Positions 41,184 to 49,569 of a stretch of 64,000 nucleotides of DNA are shown here, in pieces. This DNA comes from Candidatus Korarchaeum sp. (GTDB lineage Archaea; Korarchaeota; Korarchaeia; Korarchaeales; Korarchaeaceae): assembly GCA_038888615.1 (NCBI GenBank), contig JAWAID010000001.1:248001-312000 (forward strand), written 5' to 3'. The notes beneath the pieces are model-generated. The model searched no databases. It saw only the letters and a list, made by a program, of their open reading frames with translations, and was not told the origin of the DNA. Made by a program: the position numbers and the translations under genes. Positions within the stretch are counted from its first letter, which is position 1. Each line of letters starts with the position of its first letter.

Positions 41184-41853
41184 CTTTAGCCTGACCTCCC
41201 ATCTCACCTATCCTCTCGAAGAGGAGCATCTGAGCCCCGATCGGTACCTCTGCGACAAAAGTCACCTTCTCTCCATCCTCTGACCACTTTTCAGATATCA
41301 CGTTCCCCTGACCGATGAGTAGAGACCTAGCCTTTGCCCAAGCTGAAGACGGGACCGTTACAACCATTCTTACCTGTCCGGTCTTCAGAGGAAGAACTTT
41401 CCTAAGCTGATCAACTACATCCTTCACTTGCTGCTCAGGTTCCTTCATAGGGTCTATCCTCACCTTGGCCTCCCTCATCGCTTTTTCTATCCTAGAGGGA
41501 GGGTGGGGTAGGTTCGTCTGAGGATCGACGAAGTTCTTATGCACATAATTTACTATCCACCTCATCTTCTCCTCCTGCAGTTTCTTCCTGTACTCAGCGG
41601 TCAGCTGCACCTCACCCTCCTTCAGTATGATCTCCGCTATACTGTACACATCAGTCGTCCCGAAGGCCTTCTTCAGGTCAGAGGTAGGAGCTATCTCGGA
41701 TTTTCTAGCATCAGTGAAAACATTTTCCACAGCGAGTATGCTCCTTACATCCACCTGCTTCCCCTCTCTGAACTGGTAGGCTTTCTCAGGATACACATAT
41801 ATTTCAAACCTCTTCCCAGCCCGTGTTATCCTAGCTATAACGGGCTCAGGCAC
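41176..41853 (-). CDS. sdo1: Ribosome maturation protein SBDS (Sdo1)
   Basis: A 225-residue homologue of the Shwachman-Bodian-Diamond protein. It has the FYSH domain (about 1-90, with [14 protein letters not shown]), a helical middle domain (about 95-160) and a C-terminal ferredoxin-like domain (about 165-225). In eukaryotes it helps release eIF6 from the 60S subunit; archaeal function is likely similar. It lies between psmA (4 bp upstream) and rrp4 (overlapping), the conserved superoperon position. Confidence 0.94.
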   Translation of the reverse strand: MPEPVIARITRAGKRFEIYVYPEKAYQFREGKQVDVRSILAVENVFTDARKSEIAPTSDLKKAFGTTDVYSIAEIILKEGEVQLTAEYRKKLQEEKMRWIVNYVHKNFVDPQTNLPHPPSRIEKAMREAKVRIDPMKEPEQQVKDVVDQLRKVLPLKTGQVRMVVTVPSSAWAKARSLLIGQGNVISEKWSEDGEKVTFVAEVPIGAQMLLFERIGEMGGQAKVE

Positions 41854-41857
41854 AAAA

Positions 41858-42571
41858 TCACCCTTCTCTCGCTTTCCTAGTGTAATTCGCTATCTCCTCC
41901 CTCGATAGCTCCCTGAACTTCCTAGTAGTTAGATCTATGACAGCTATCTCCAAGTAATTCTCGTTGACCTCTTCCTCCTCTGATTCCATAGCGACCCTGA
42001 CGGCGTATGTTAAGCATTCATCGAGGGAGAACTCCTGCTTGAAGGTCTGCCTGAATGTCTCGTTCACTTTGTCCGAGTTCTTACCCACAGCGAATGCCAT
42101 GTAGTCATAGTAAGCACCCCCAGGATGAGTGACGTAAAGCTCAGGCCCCTCATCTATTCCCCCCAATATTATCATGACACCGAAGGGCCTTAGGCCAGCG
42201 TATTGGGTGAATTGCTGTTTGTAGAGAGCGAGTCTCTTAGCTAGGTTCTTCACCGTTATCGGTTCCCCATAAACTAGCCTATTGTACTGAGCCTCTATCC
42301 TACCCCTCTCTATCAGGACCAAACCATCACCGACGAGCCCAGCCGCTATAGCCCCTATGTGCTCGTCTATCTTGTATATCTTCTCAGGTGGTGTGGCTAG
42401 AGGGGAGATGTACTTCCTTATCGCTAGGAGGACGACTCCATCCTTACATTTCATTCCTACCGCTAAAGGAGTCCTCTTGGTAGCTGAAAGAGCGTACTCT
42501 ACCTGTAAGAGCCTCCCATCTGGACTGAATACCGTTATGGCTCTATCATATCCGGTGACCTGAGGGAACAT
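41858..42571 (-). CDS. psmA: Proteasome alpha subunit
   Basis: A 237-residue subunit of the outer 20S rings. The N-terminus YDRAITVFSPDGRLLQVEYALSA is the alpha-type signature helix that gates the pore. LAVGMKCKDGVVLLA, the VGDGLVLIERGRIEAQ segment and the GPELYVTHPGGAYYDYMAFAVG core follow. A TATA-like GAAATATAATG on the minus strand at about 42613-42623 indicates a promoter directly before it, so expression need not depend on the upstream Rpp30-Pop5 genes. The HbYX-motif ATPase partner is not in the window. Confidence 0.96.
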   Translation of the reverse strand: MFPQVTGYDRAITVFSPDGRLLQVEYALSATKRTPLAVGMKCKDGVVLLAIRKYISPLATPPEKIYKIDEHIGAIAAGLVGDGLVLIERGRIEAQYNRLVYGEPITVKNLAKRLALYKQQFTQYAGLRPFGVMIILGGIDEGPELYVTHPGGAYYDYMAFAVGKNSDKVNETFRQTFKQEFSLDECLTYAVRVAMESEEEEVNENYLEIAVIDLTTRKFRELSREEIANYTRKAREG

Positions 42572-43006
42572 CGTTCAACACCTCTACCGCTCACTCAACT
42601 CCAACATCACGACATTATATTTCTATCTATTCTCGGGACTAGTCACCCAGGATGGAAGCGAGTGCGTCCAAAAACCCGAAGTGAGAGATCCTGGAGATCT
42701 CCCTTCATATGTTAATTGTCCCTTTCTCAAAGGGAGTTTCCCTCCTCTACCGCCGAGAGCTCTCTCTCGAGCGTCTCAGTATGATTTACGAATAATCCTC
42801 TCTCCGCTTACATCTTCCGTTAGGGTAAGGGTCTACCGTTCGGGACGCAGGATTTATGATGAGATCTCTGGCTAAACACGAGGAATTAGCTCGGGACAGA
42901 CGATTCGAGAAGCTATCGCTAAGATCTCCCATCTGAACTCTAACAGTAGACTAGTTCGCTTTATCATACCCCACACAATATCTGAACTCAAAACTGAGAA
43001 CTCATG
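42572..43006. other. 435-bp gene-free gap inside the superoperon
   Basis: No convincing coding sequence is present between pop5 and psmA. I see the psmA promoter near 42613-42623 and several hairpins: GAGATC-CTGGA-GATCTC around 42689-42705, and TCCCTTT-CTC-AAAGGGA around 42719-42736. An isolated ATGATGA (box C-like) lies near 42857. The hairpins may terminate the pop5 transcript. A small RNA is possible but not supported by a recognised consensus. Confidence 0.4.
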
Positions 43007-43327
43007 CTATACTCCGTCCTTCCGGCAGATCTCCTTGGCCTTCCTCATATTCCCGGAGATCCCCATCACTTCGATCTCACTGTGATCTAAGTACTTGAGG
43101 ATCAGTAGAGCCGTGAGTAGTGTGGCCACGGATCTCTCTTCAGTCCTTACTAATGAGAAATCCCTACTCATGCTTACAACGGAAAACCTAGTGAGATAGA
43201 GGCATTTGATCCCGCCCATCCTCATAAGAGTCTCCTTAATCCTATTAGAGAGCTGATAACCCCCAGGGTGTTTGATACAAATGTATCTCCTCCTCTCCTT
43301 AAGATCTATCGGTACTCTGAACTTCAG
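43007..43327 (-). CDS. rnp2: Ribonuclease P protein subunit Pop5 (Rnp2), apparent CTG start
   Basis: The frame open from ATG 43225 lacks the N-terminus. Reading back to CTG at 43325-43327 adds KFRVPIDLKERRRYICIK, a normal Pop5 beginning, and gives 106 residues. MRMGGIKCLYLTRFSVVS and IEVMGISGNMRKAKEIC match the conserved core and end (GI-RC and V-G-SGT-KKA in other archaea). No ATG, GTG or TTG exists in frame between the upstream TGA and 43225. The CTG follows GGGGAGGGAGG by three bases. Pop5 with Rpp30 activates the RNase P RNA. The start overlaps the rpp30 end. Confidence 0.82.
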   Translation of the reverse strand: MKFRVPIDLKERRRYICIKHPGGYQLSNRIKETLMRMGGIKCLYLTRFSVVSMSRDFSLVRTEERSVATLLTALLILKYLDHSEIEVMGISGNMRKAKEICRKDGV

Positions 43328-43949
43328 AAACCTCCCTCCCCTTGAGCTTCAGTTTCCTCTCCTTACTCAGCATGTACTCCGGGAAGTCCTTGACCATCCT
43401 CTTAGCTTCCTCTCTCTTGAGGTCAAAGAAGAACTCAGCAAATGATATCATGAGTCTAGGTGGGACCTGCTCACCTACATAGGATGCGAAACTACAGATC
43501 AATGGGTACACACCGGACCTAATGGCCATCTTGAGCTCCAAGCTCACCGACCTTAAGATCCTCGGGTTCGCGTCGATAGCTCTCACTAAATAAGTTAGGG
43601 GAATTATGAGAGCTCCTTCATTCCTCTTGAGCTGTTTCAAACTTGTGTAGTCTACCCTAGGCTTATCTGAATCGTAAGTCGTCATGACCCCGTCCACCAC
43701 CGAACTGAGGGTGAGCTTCCTAGCGTCCTCGAGAGACCTAGGTCTGATTAGCAGGAGGTCAGTCTCTTCTCTAATCTTCCCCTTGAGCTTAGGATCTAAT
43801 CTCTCCATCACAGCTACCCTGAAGCTCCTGACCGAATGCACCCTTACATCTCCCAGTATCCCTAAGGTCCCGTAGCCTAGTGACTTGGCCCTCTCAACCA
43901 TCCTCTTAGCTTCTTCCTCAGATCTAGGGGCTATTATGTCTGAGTACAA
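43299..43949 (-). CDS. rnp3: Ribonuclease P protein subunit Rpp30 (Rnp3)
   Basis: A 216-residue TIM-barrel-like subunit of archaeal RNase P that works in a heterodimer with Pop5. YSDIIAPRSEEEAKRMVERAKSLG opens strand 1. LIRPRSLEDARKL, VDYTSLKQLKRNEGALIIPLTYLV and ANPRILRSVSLELKMAIRSG are the conserved blocks, including the RNA-binding basic residues near the end. It overlaps the COG1325 gene upstream by 16 bp and pop5 downstream by 29 bp, so the three are translated from one message. Confidence 0.9.
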   Translation of the reverse strand: MYSDIIAPRSEEEAKRMVERAKSLGYGTLGILGDVRVHSVRSFRVAVMERLDPKLKGKIREETDLLLIRPRSLEDARKLTLSSVVDGVMTTYDSDKPRVDYTSLKQLKRNEGALIIPLTYLVRAIDANPRILRSVSLELKMAIRSGVYPLICSFASYVGEQVPPRLMISFAEFFFDLKREEAKRMVKDFPEYMLSKERKLKLKGREVSEVQSTDRS

Positions 43950-44380
43950 TCTCTCCCAACCTTTATCAAAGCATCTCTCACGTCCTCGAGAACGGCCTTG
44001 TCGAATGAGAACTTCAACCTGAGATAACCACCTGGATCACCCTTGTAGAGCCTGAATGTCCCCATAGCTAGGTCTTGTTTTGAGAGCCTGATGTAGAGGT
44101 TCCTTCCCTCTAACCTGGTGTCCAGGGTCTCCATGAGGCTCATGAGATCGAACCTGTCCAGGGAGCAGATAACTCTCTTGAGTAGCTCAACGGTTAACTC
44201 AGGAGTTACCTCACAGGTGAGGACCTTAAACGAATATCCGTAGTGACTGGAGAACCTCTCCTCCCTTATGCTGCAATCCTCCCCACAGAGCGAGTGTAGT
44301 AGCTCTCTCACCTTCCCCTCTACCTCAGTCGGATATACCATGGTCGATATCTCGGCCGTTAGCGAAGCCATCCTCTTCAA
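43934..44380 (-). CDS. COG1325-type predicted RNA-binding protein
   Basis: A 148-residue protein found in the archaeal exosome superoperon and sometimes listed as an exosome-associated factor. The sequence has a beta-alpha pattern with YPTEVEGKVRELLHSL at the start, RLEGRNLYIRLSKQDLAMGTFRL in the middle (the most conserved-looking part), and GGYLRLKFSFD near the end. No catalytic motif is visible. It lies 5 bp after rpl15e and overlaps rpp30. Placement supports a role with RNase P or rRNA processing, but the function is not known. Confidence 0.7.
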   Translation of the reverse strand: MKRMASLTAEISTMVYPTEVEGKVRELLHSLCGEDCSIREERFSSHYGYSFKVLTCEVTPELTVELLKRVICSLDRFDLMSLMETLDTRLEGRNLYIRLSKQDLAMGTFRLYKGDPGGYLRLKFSFDKAVLEDVRDALIKVGRDCTQT

Positions 44381-44385
44381 CTAGT

Positions 44386-44970
44386 TCAGGCTCCCGACTT
44401 CCTCTTGAACCTCCTGACTACCTCAGGTATTCCTCTTGATGACCTCAATCCTCTAGCTTTCTTTCCAGCGCTCGTAAGCCCTCTGAACACTCTCCTCTTG
44501 TTAGCTGGGTTAAGTACCCAGTTTACCCTGGGATCCGAAGCTACCACGGGATGGTGGGGATCCACCATTACGACCTCGTACCAGTAGTACTTCCCGTCCT
44601 CCGCTACGTAGTAAGAGTTGAGGACCTCTAAGTTCGGGAACTTCCTAGCTGCCCTCTCCTCAGCTATCCACCTTATGCTCTTCTTAGGGGTTAGCTTAAG
44701 TACTCCCAAGCCTGCAGGCTTCCTCCCACTCCTGGGCCTCCCCTTCCTCCTACCACCCTTCCTAACCCTCACCCTAACTACTATGAACCCCTGCTTAGCC
44801 CTGTACCCGAGGGATCTAGCCCTATCCGGTCTCGTTGGTTTATCCACCCTGACTACAGCGGGCTCTCTCCTCCAGAGGATCAGCCTTTCCCTCCAGAGCT
44901 TCAGTAGTTCCGGGTCCTCCTTTCTCCTCCTCCAGACGAGCTTCTCCATGTACCTGCCGGCGATCACCAA
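44386..44970 (-). CDS. rpl15e: Ribosomal protein L15e (eL15)
   Basis: A 194-residue basic ribosomal protein of the large subunit. [43 protein letters not shown] is preserved in blocks. [27 protein letters not shown] and [18 protein letters not shown] are the other signatures. The start is TTG at 44970 (GTG at 44967 and ATG at 44949 are alternatives). It heads the minus-strand superoperon and shares the A/T-rich promoter at 45000-45012 with the divergent GTPase gene. Confidence 0.93.
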   Translation of the reverse strand: MVIAGRYMEKLVWRRRKEDPELLKLWRERLILWRREPAVVRVDKPTRPDRARSLGYRAKQGFIVVRVRVRKGGRRKGRPRSGRKPAGLGVLKLTPKKSIRWIAEERAARKFPNLEVLNSYYVAEDGKYYWYEVVMVDPHHPVVASDPRVNWVLNPANKRRVFRGLTSAGKKARGLRSSRGIPEVVRRFKRKSGA

Positions 44971-44999
44971 AGTTTGGCACCCATGAGGGTCGCTACCTC

Positions 45000-45012
45000 C
45001 CTCATTTTAAAG
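45000..45012. promoter_or_regulatory. Shared TATA element of divergent rpl15e and YchF-like genes
   Basis: CATTTTAAAG reads as a TATA-like element on both strands (TTTTAAA / TTTAAAA). It lies about 30 bp from each translation start (44970 minus, 45034 plus), so one site may serve two divergent core promoters. Confidence 0.45.
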
Positions 45013-45033
45013 CTTGACATTCGGGACCGGAGG

Positions 45034-46227
45034 ATGCTCATAGGGGTGGTCGGTAAGACCAACGTGGGGAAGACGACCTTCTTCTCTGCAGCAACTCTAG
45101 TAGACGCCGCTAGGGAGGATAGGCCCTTCGTGACGATAGAACCGAATGAAGGTGTGGGCTACGTTAGGGTAGCCTCTGTCTGCACCGAGTTCGGGTTGAG
45201 GTGTCAACCCAAGCACGGTTGGTGCAACGGAAGGCACAGGTATGTCCCAGTGAAACTCCTAGATGTAGCGGGATTGGTCAGAGGGGCGTATAAAGGTAGA
45301 GGACTTGGGAATAAGTTCTTAGATGATCTGAGAAGAGCTAACGTGAACATACTGGTCGTGGACGCATCAGGCTCGACGGATTCCGAGGGGAACCCTGTCC
45401 CTCCCCTCACCCACGATCCCTTAGAGGATGTGAGTATAGTGAAGGAGGAGTTCTCTCAGTGGGTAGCATCCATAATCGAGAGATCCAGGAGCAAGATCAG
45501 GGGAAAACTGCTTAGCGGAGCCCCTCCTGATGAAGCCCTTCATGAGGTCCTAACGGGCCTCGAGATCAGAAGGGAAGTCTTGAGGGAGACCCTCGAATCC
45601 CTATCCATCAGGGGATCCCCATTGGACTGGGGAGCCGCTGAGCTTCGCAAGTTCTGCGATGAGGTGCTCAGGAGAGGGAAGCCGTTCGTCATAGCTGCGA
45701 ATAAGATAGATGTCCCTGGTTCTGAGAGGAATCTGGAGAGGCTTAGGAGTTCCTTAGATGAACCGGTCATTCCTATCTCAGCTGAGGCTGAGCTCATACT
45801 GAAGAAGGCCTCTAAGTCGGGCCTAGTGAGGTACGAACCGGGTGACAGGGACTTCGACATAGTTGATGAGAGCAAGCTCACGCAACCCCAGTTGAGGGTC
45901 CTGAGGATGATAAGGGAGAGGGTCTTCGATAGGTTCGGGGGAACTGGAGTACAGGATACTCTGGAAACGGCCTTGTTCGATGTCCTAAAGATGAAAGTAG
46001 TCTTTCCGGTTGAGAACGAAACTAAGCTTTCGGATAAGGATGGGAACGTTCTCCCTGATGCGATGATCCTCCCGATGAATGGGACTGTGCTTGATTTGGC
46101 TGAGAAGATCCACAGTGAGATAGCTAAGAAGGCCCTTTACGGGATAGATGTGAGGAACAAGATGAGGATCTCCCTTGATTACGTACTCAAGCATAGGGAT
46201 ATCGTTAAAATAGTTGCCGCTAGATGA
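45034..46227 (+). CDS. YchF/Ola1-related GTPase (archaeal)
   Basis: A GTPase of about 397 residues. G1 is GVVGKTNVGKTTFFSA (about 4-19). The nickel-like cysteine/histidine segment TEFGLRCQPKHGWCNGRHRYVP follows in blocks, then G3 LLDVAGLVRGAYKGRGLGNKFLDDLR, the A-N-K-I-D G4, and a C-terminal TGS domain (about 320-397, FPVENETKLSDKDGNVLPDA). The Cys/His insertion is usual for archaeal members. I set the start at ATG 45034 because a TATA element lies at 45000-45012. The frame extends to 44974, but that start would precede the expected transcription start. Role: ribosome- or translation-linked. Confidence 0.85.
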   Translation: MLIGVVGKTNVGKTTFFSAATLVDAAREDRPFVTIEPNEGVGYVRVASVCTEFGLRCQPKHGWCNGRHRYVPVKLLDVAGLVRGAYKGRGLGNKFLDDLRRANVNILVVDASGSTDSEGNPVPPLTHDPLEDVSIVKEEFSQWVASIIERSRSKIRGKLLSGAPPDEALHEVLTGLEIRREVLRETLESLSIRGSPLDWGAAELRKFCDEVLRRGKPFVIAANKIDVPGSERNLERLRSSLDEPVIPISAEAELILKKASKSGLVRYEPGDRDFDIVDESKLTQPQLRVLRMIRERVFDRFGGTGVQDTLETALFDVLKMKVVFPVENETKLSDKDGNVLPDAMILPMNGTVLDLAEKIHSEIAKKALYGIDVRNKMRISLDYVLKHRDIVKIVAAR

Positions 46228-46246
46228 CACCATCTAGCAGCTCCCC

Positions 46247-47278
46247 TCAAGTTGAGAAATCGAATCTCGAGTTCCTCAATTCGATAGCTGATGGGGTTAT
46301 TGAGTTAATCACCACAGAGTTCAAGATCCTCGCATCACCCGAGACTATGGATGAGAGGACCTCTGAACTCTCTATTAGGGAACCCGTCATGACCACAGAG
46401 TCCCTCACTTTAGATCTTATGACCACAGAGTCCCTTTGTAGGTAAACGTTGGGTCCTATTGTAGAGTTCTCGACTCTAGCGTTTATGCAGGAGGGTCCTA
46501 AAAAAGTAGATTCCAATGCTGAGGCATCTCCCCCTACTACTAAGGAACCCTCTACCCTGAAACCCTCCGGGACCCTCCTGTATCCCGAGAGCAAGTCTCT
46601 CAAGAGGAGCTCCTGAGCCCTTAGGAAGTCCTCCCTCCTACCAGCATCCACCCAAGGATGTACTTCCACTAAGCCGACCCTCTCCCCTCTTCTCGCTACC
46701 TCCGTCAGTGCTGAAGTGAGCTCTATCTCTCCCCTAGGGGAAGGGCCTAACCGCGCTAATACGTCGAATATAGACTGTGAGAGCAAGAAGGCTCCCGCTA
46801 CTACAAGGTTAGACGGCTCCTCACCCCTCCTAGGTTTTTCAACTATCCTCTTAAGCAGGGAACCCTCCTTCTCAATGACCCCGAACTCCCAAGGCCTCTC
46901 GACAGGGGCTACAGCGACTAGATGATCGTATTTATCCTTCTTAGCTAACATATCGTTGAGAAAACCCGGAGGGAGGTATATGTCTGAGTAAACGAGTAGT
47001 AGGTCATCCCTTACGAAATCAGCGAGCTTCAGGACAGCATGTCCGGTGCCTAACGGCTCACCCTGATCGATCAGCTTCAATCCGTATTTCCTCTCGTATT
47101 CCCTGAAGAGTTCCCTCATGTAGCAAACCACTACGTATATATCCTGGAACTGGGTGAGCTGGAGCAAGTTATGTCCTAAAAGTGTCGAGCAGGCTATTGG
47201 AAGTAGGGGTTTTGGGATGAGGTCCGTAGCGGGCCTTAACCTATTCCCCTTACCCGCTGCTAGTAGGGCGGCCTTCAA
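46247..47278 (-). CDS. Sugar-1-phosphate nucleotidylyltransferase with left-handed beta-helix
   Basis: A 343-residue enzyme making an NDP-sugar from NTP and sugar 1-phosphate. KAALLAAGKGNRLRPATDLIPKPLLPI (G-x-G-x-R and KP motifs) and LVYSDIYLPP (metal DxD variant) define the catalytic domain. VVEVHPWVDAGRREDFLRAQELLL ends it. Residues about 245-343 contain hexapeptide repeats of a left-handed beta-helix (INARVENSTIGPNVYL, VVIRSKVRDSVVMTG), which may carry acetyltransferase or regulatory activity. The start overlaps rps3ae by 29 bp. It likely supplies activated sugar for envelope glycans. Its substrate is uncertain (glucose, GlcNAc or mannose). Confidence 0.8.
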   Translation of the reverse strand: MKAALLAAGKGNRLRPATDLIPKPLLPIACSTLLGHNLLQLTQFQDIYVVVCYMRELFREYERKYGLKLIDQGEPLGTGHAVLKLADFVRDDLLLVYSDIYLPPGFLNDMLAKKDKYDHLVAVAPVERPWEFGVIEKEGSLLKRIVEKPRRGEEPSNLVVAGAFLLSQSIFDVLARLGPSPRGEIELTSALTEVARRGERVGLVEVHPWVDAGRREDFLRAQELLLRDLLSGYRRVPEGFRVEGSLVVGGDASALESTFLGPSCINARVENSTIGPNVYLQRDSVVIRSKVRDSVVMTGSLIESSEVLSSIVSGDARILNSVVINSITPSAIELRNSRFDFST

Positions 47279-47885
47279 TCTCCTCCTCAGCCTCTCTCAT
47301 CTCAGCCGGTTTGAGTAAAACCATCTTCCTGAGCTCTACGTACTTCACCGGAGCTACCTTGGATGCTATCCTCTGCATCTCAGATGTTATGGGTAAGGGG
47401 TTCCCGAATATGAACGACCTCACTAACTCCTCCACTGTGTAGTTGGGAATTACGCTCCTGATGTAGTTATCTATATCCTTCCTTATAGCATGCTTCTGGC
47501 TACTCCTTATTCTGGTGAGCGTTATTACCAGTGTGAATACCCTCACGTAACTCCCGTCCTTCGTCAACTCCTCTGACTGGACATCTATCCTCGAGCTCCT
47601 CCTCTGGACTATGGATCTCAGGTAATCCTTGTTGAGCATCTCCCTGATGAATCTGGCGTAAGCCCTGTTACCATCTACCTTGAATATCTTGAACCAGAGC
47701 TTGTACTTCTCATGCATGAAGTCCCCTGTGATGTCCCTCACCACCACCTCAACGTTCCTTCCGATCAAGTTCTCAGGGTCATCGGCTAAGGTTTCGCCTA
47801 TCCACTGGTTCGGGAATATGTCCACTGCGTAAACGTTGTACCAGGTCTTAGCTCCCGCTTTCCTACGCGCTCTCCTACTCGACAT
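47250..47885 (-). CDS. rps3ae: Ribosomal protein S3Ae (eS1)
   Basis: A 211-residue small-subunit ribosomal protein. KAGAKTWYNVYAVDIFPNQWIGETLADDPENLIGR appears in blocks at the N-terminus, RAYARFIREMLNKDYLRSIVQRRSSRIDV in the middle, and the C-terminal part carries the conserved LRKMVLLKPAEM-like region. A TATA-like run ATTATAATC on the minus strand precedes it near 47913-47923. It overlaps the nucleotidyltransferase gene downstream. Confidence 0.93.
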   Translation of the reverse strand: MSSRRARRKAGAKTWYNVYAVDIFPNQWIGETLADDPENLIGRNVEVVVRDITGDFMHEKYKLWFKIFKVDGNRAYARFIREMLNKDYLRSIVQRRSSRIDVQSEELTKDGSYVRVFTLVITLTRIRSSQKHAIRKDIDNYIRSVIPNYTVEELVRSFIFGNPLPITSEMQRIASKVAPVKYVELRKMVLLKPAEMREAEEEIEGRPTSSG

Positions 47886-47945
47886 TCGATCCCCGAGGTC
47901 AGCTGGGTACGATGTTATTATAATCTTTTTTGACGAATCACTCCC

Positions 47946-48767
47946 GTGAGCATGGTAGTGAGATTCGATGAGGTTAGCTTCAGGTATGAGGGGAGTGAGT
48001 CCTACGCCATCAGGGATGTTAACTTGGAAATTAGGAAGGGTGATTTCGTTCTTATAGCTGGAATGAGCGGCTCCGGGAAGTCTACGCTACTCAGAATGAT
48101 GAACGGGCTCATACCTCACTTCTACAGAGGGGAGATGAGGGGGAGAGTCCTGGTCGATGGTGTCGACACTAGGGAGGCTAGCGTGGCCCAGCTGGCCAGG
48201 AAGGTGGGGATAGTATTCCAGAACCCGGATAATCAGATAGTCACCCTGAGGGTCGATAGGGAGGTGGCCTTCGGCCTCGAGAACCTGGGGGTGGCGAGGG
48301 AGGAGATTGTTGAGAGAGTGAACTACGCCCTTTCCAAGTTAAGGATAGAGCACCTCAGGAACAGATCCACCTATGAGTTGAGCGGTGGTGAGAAGCAGCT
48401 AGTAGCGATAGCTTCCTTAATCGCCATGAAGCCGGAGTTGATAGTTTTAGATGAACCAACTAGTGAGTTGGATCCTTACAGCGCTGCTAGGATAGTTAGG
48501 GTCCTAAGGGAGTTGAACAGGGAGGGAGTTACTATCGTAGTAGCCGAGCATAGGCTCGATCTCTTTGCACCCGCATCCAACAGGTTCTTAGTGATCCATA
48601 ACGGCAGAGTAGTGCTCGAGAGCCAACCGAGGGATGCTCTCTACGGGAGTGACCTTTACCAGTTCGGAGTGAGATCACCAAGTGTGGTGAGACTTGCTAA
48701 GAGCTGGGGAGCTTGTGCAGGAAAGCCTCTAACGGTAGGTGAGCTTCTTAGGACTATGATGGGGTGA
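47946..48767 (+). CDS. ECF transporter ATPase subunit EcfA (first copy)
   Basis: A 273-residue ABC ATPase that energises uptake of a vitamin or metal through an energy-coupling-factor transporter. Walker A is GMSGSGKSTLLRM (about 39-51), the Q-loop is VFQNPDNQIV, the signature is LSGGEKQLVAIA (about 138-149), Walker B is LIVLDEPTSELDP, and the H-loop is VVAEHRL. The C-terminal extension matches the EcfA family. From 48068 to 48229 it is identical in nucleotide sequence to the second ATPase gene. It starts the operon ecfA-ecfA-ecfT; no substrate-binding S component is visible nearby. Confidence 0.9.
   Translation: MSMVVRFDEVSFRYEGSESYAIRDVNLEIRKGDFVLIAGMSGSGKSTLLRMMNGLIPHFYRGEMRGRVLVDGVDTREASVAQLARKVGIVFQNPDNQIVTLRVDREVAFGLENLGVAREEIVERVNYALSKLRIEHLRNRSTYELSGGEKQLVAIASLIAMKPELIVLDEPTSELDPYSAARIVRVLRELNREGVTIVVAEHRLDLFAPASNRFLVIHNGRVVLESQPRDALYGSDLYQFGVRSPSVVRLAKSWGACAGKPLTVGELLRTMMG
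48068..48229 (+). repeat. 162-bp perfect direct repeat, copy 1 (in first EcfA gene)
   Basis: Every base from 48068 to 48229 is identical to 48885-49046, an offset of 817 bp. The repeat spans Walker A through the Q-loop. Outside the block the two genes diverge immediately. Confidence 0.95.
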
Positions 48768-48771
48768 TCCT

Positions 48772-49569
48772 TTGATAGAGATGAGGGAAGTTAGCTTCAG
48801 GTACGAGGGAAGCGATCGTCTTGCGCTTAGGGAGGTATCTACTGAGTTCGCCTTAGGTAGGATATATGGGATAGTGGGGCCTAACGGCTCCGGGAAGTCT
48901 ACGCTACTCAGAATGATGAACGGGCTCATACCTCACTTCTACAGAGGGGAGATGAGGGGGAGAGTCCTGGTCGATGGTGTCGACACTAGGGAGGCTAGCG
49001 TGGCCCAGCTGGCCAGGAAGGTGGGGATAGTATTCCAGAACCCGGAGCACATGTTCTTCTCTGAGACCGTTGAGGAGGAGGTCTCCTTCGGACCTAAATC
49101 CATCGGTATGAATGAGGATGAGGTAATTGAGACCGTTAAGCTGAGTTTAGAGGAGGTAGGGCTTTGGGAACTTAGGAGAAGGAGCCCCTGGTCCTTGAGT
49201 GGTGGGGAGATGAAGAGACTCTCGATAGCATGTATACTAGCGATGAGACCTTCCTTCCTAGCTCTAGATGAGCCTACCGTTGGGCAGGATGCTCTCTCCA
49301 AGGATTCCCTGATTGGAATAATCCGGGGCTTGAGGAGGGAGGGGAGATGCGTGATCGTGGTGACGCATGACTTAGAGTGGTTGAACGACTTGCACCCGGA
49401 TGAGGTCCTACTTCTCAATAAGGGATCTATCTACAGTAGGGGCGCCCCGGAAGATGTTTTCTCCGATCTCAGGAGGCTAGCTATGAGTCAACTGATGCCC
49501 CCAGCCTCCTATTTGGTTGAGCAGTTGTATAGGAGGTGCCTTAATGTTCGACCCATTAGGGATGTTTGA
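48772..49569 (+). CDS. ECF transporter ATPase subunit EcfA (second copy)
   Basis: A 265-residue ABC ATPase paralogous to its neighbour. Walker A is GPNGSGKSTLLRM (about 37-49). The Q-loop reads VFQNPEHMFFSE, the signature is LSGGEMKRLSIA, Walker B is FLALDEPTVGQDA, and the H-loop is VVTHDLEW. EcfA proteins work as a heterodimer, so two different copies are expected, but the 162 bp from 48885 to 49046 are identical in both. It starts 4 bp after the first ATPase gene (a TTG start) and overlaps the ecfT gene. Confidence 0.9.
   Translation: MIEMREVSFRYEGSDRLALREVSTEFALGRIYGIVGPNGSGKSTLLRMMNGLIPHFYRGEMRGRVLVDGVDTREASVAQLARKVGIVFQNPEHMFFSETVEEEVSFGPKSIGMNEDEVIETVKLSLEEVGLWELRRRSPWSLSGGEMKRLSIACILAMRPSFLALDEPTVGQDALSKDSLIGIIRGLRREGRCVIVVTHDLEWLNDLHPDEVLLLNKGSIYSRGAPEDVFSDLRRLAMSQLMPPASYLVEQLYRRCLNVRPIRDV
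48885..49046 (+). repeat. 162-bp perfect direct repeat, copy 2 (in second EcfA gene)
   Basis: This is the second copy of the block at 48068-48229. Complete nucleotide identity, in otherwise diverged paralogues, indicates recent gene conversion or an assembly artefact. Confidence 0.95.

Noticed and set aside
42681-42875. 64-codon plus-strand frame in the pop5-psmA gap
   Set aside because: No motif, no promoter or ribosome site in the right place, and composition unlike neighbouring genes.
46300-46440. Short direct repeats (ACCACAGAGT, three times) in the nucleotidyltransferase gene
   Set aside because: They encode the hexapeptide repeats of the left-handed beta-helix and need no other explanation.
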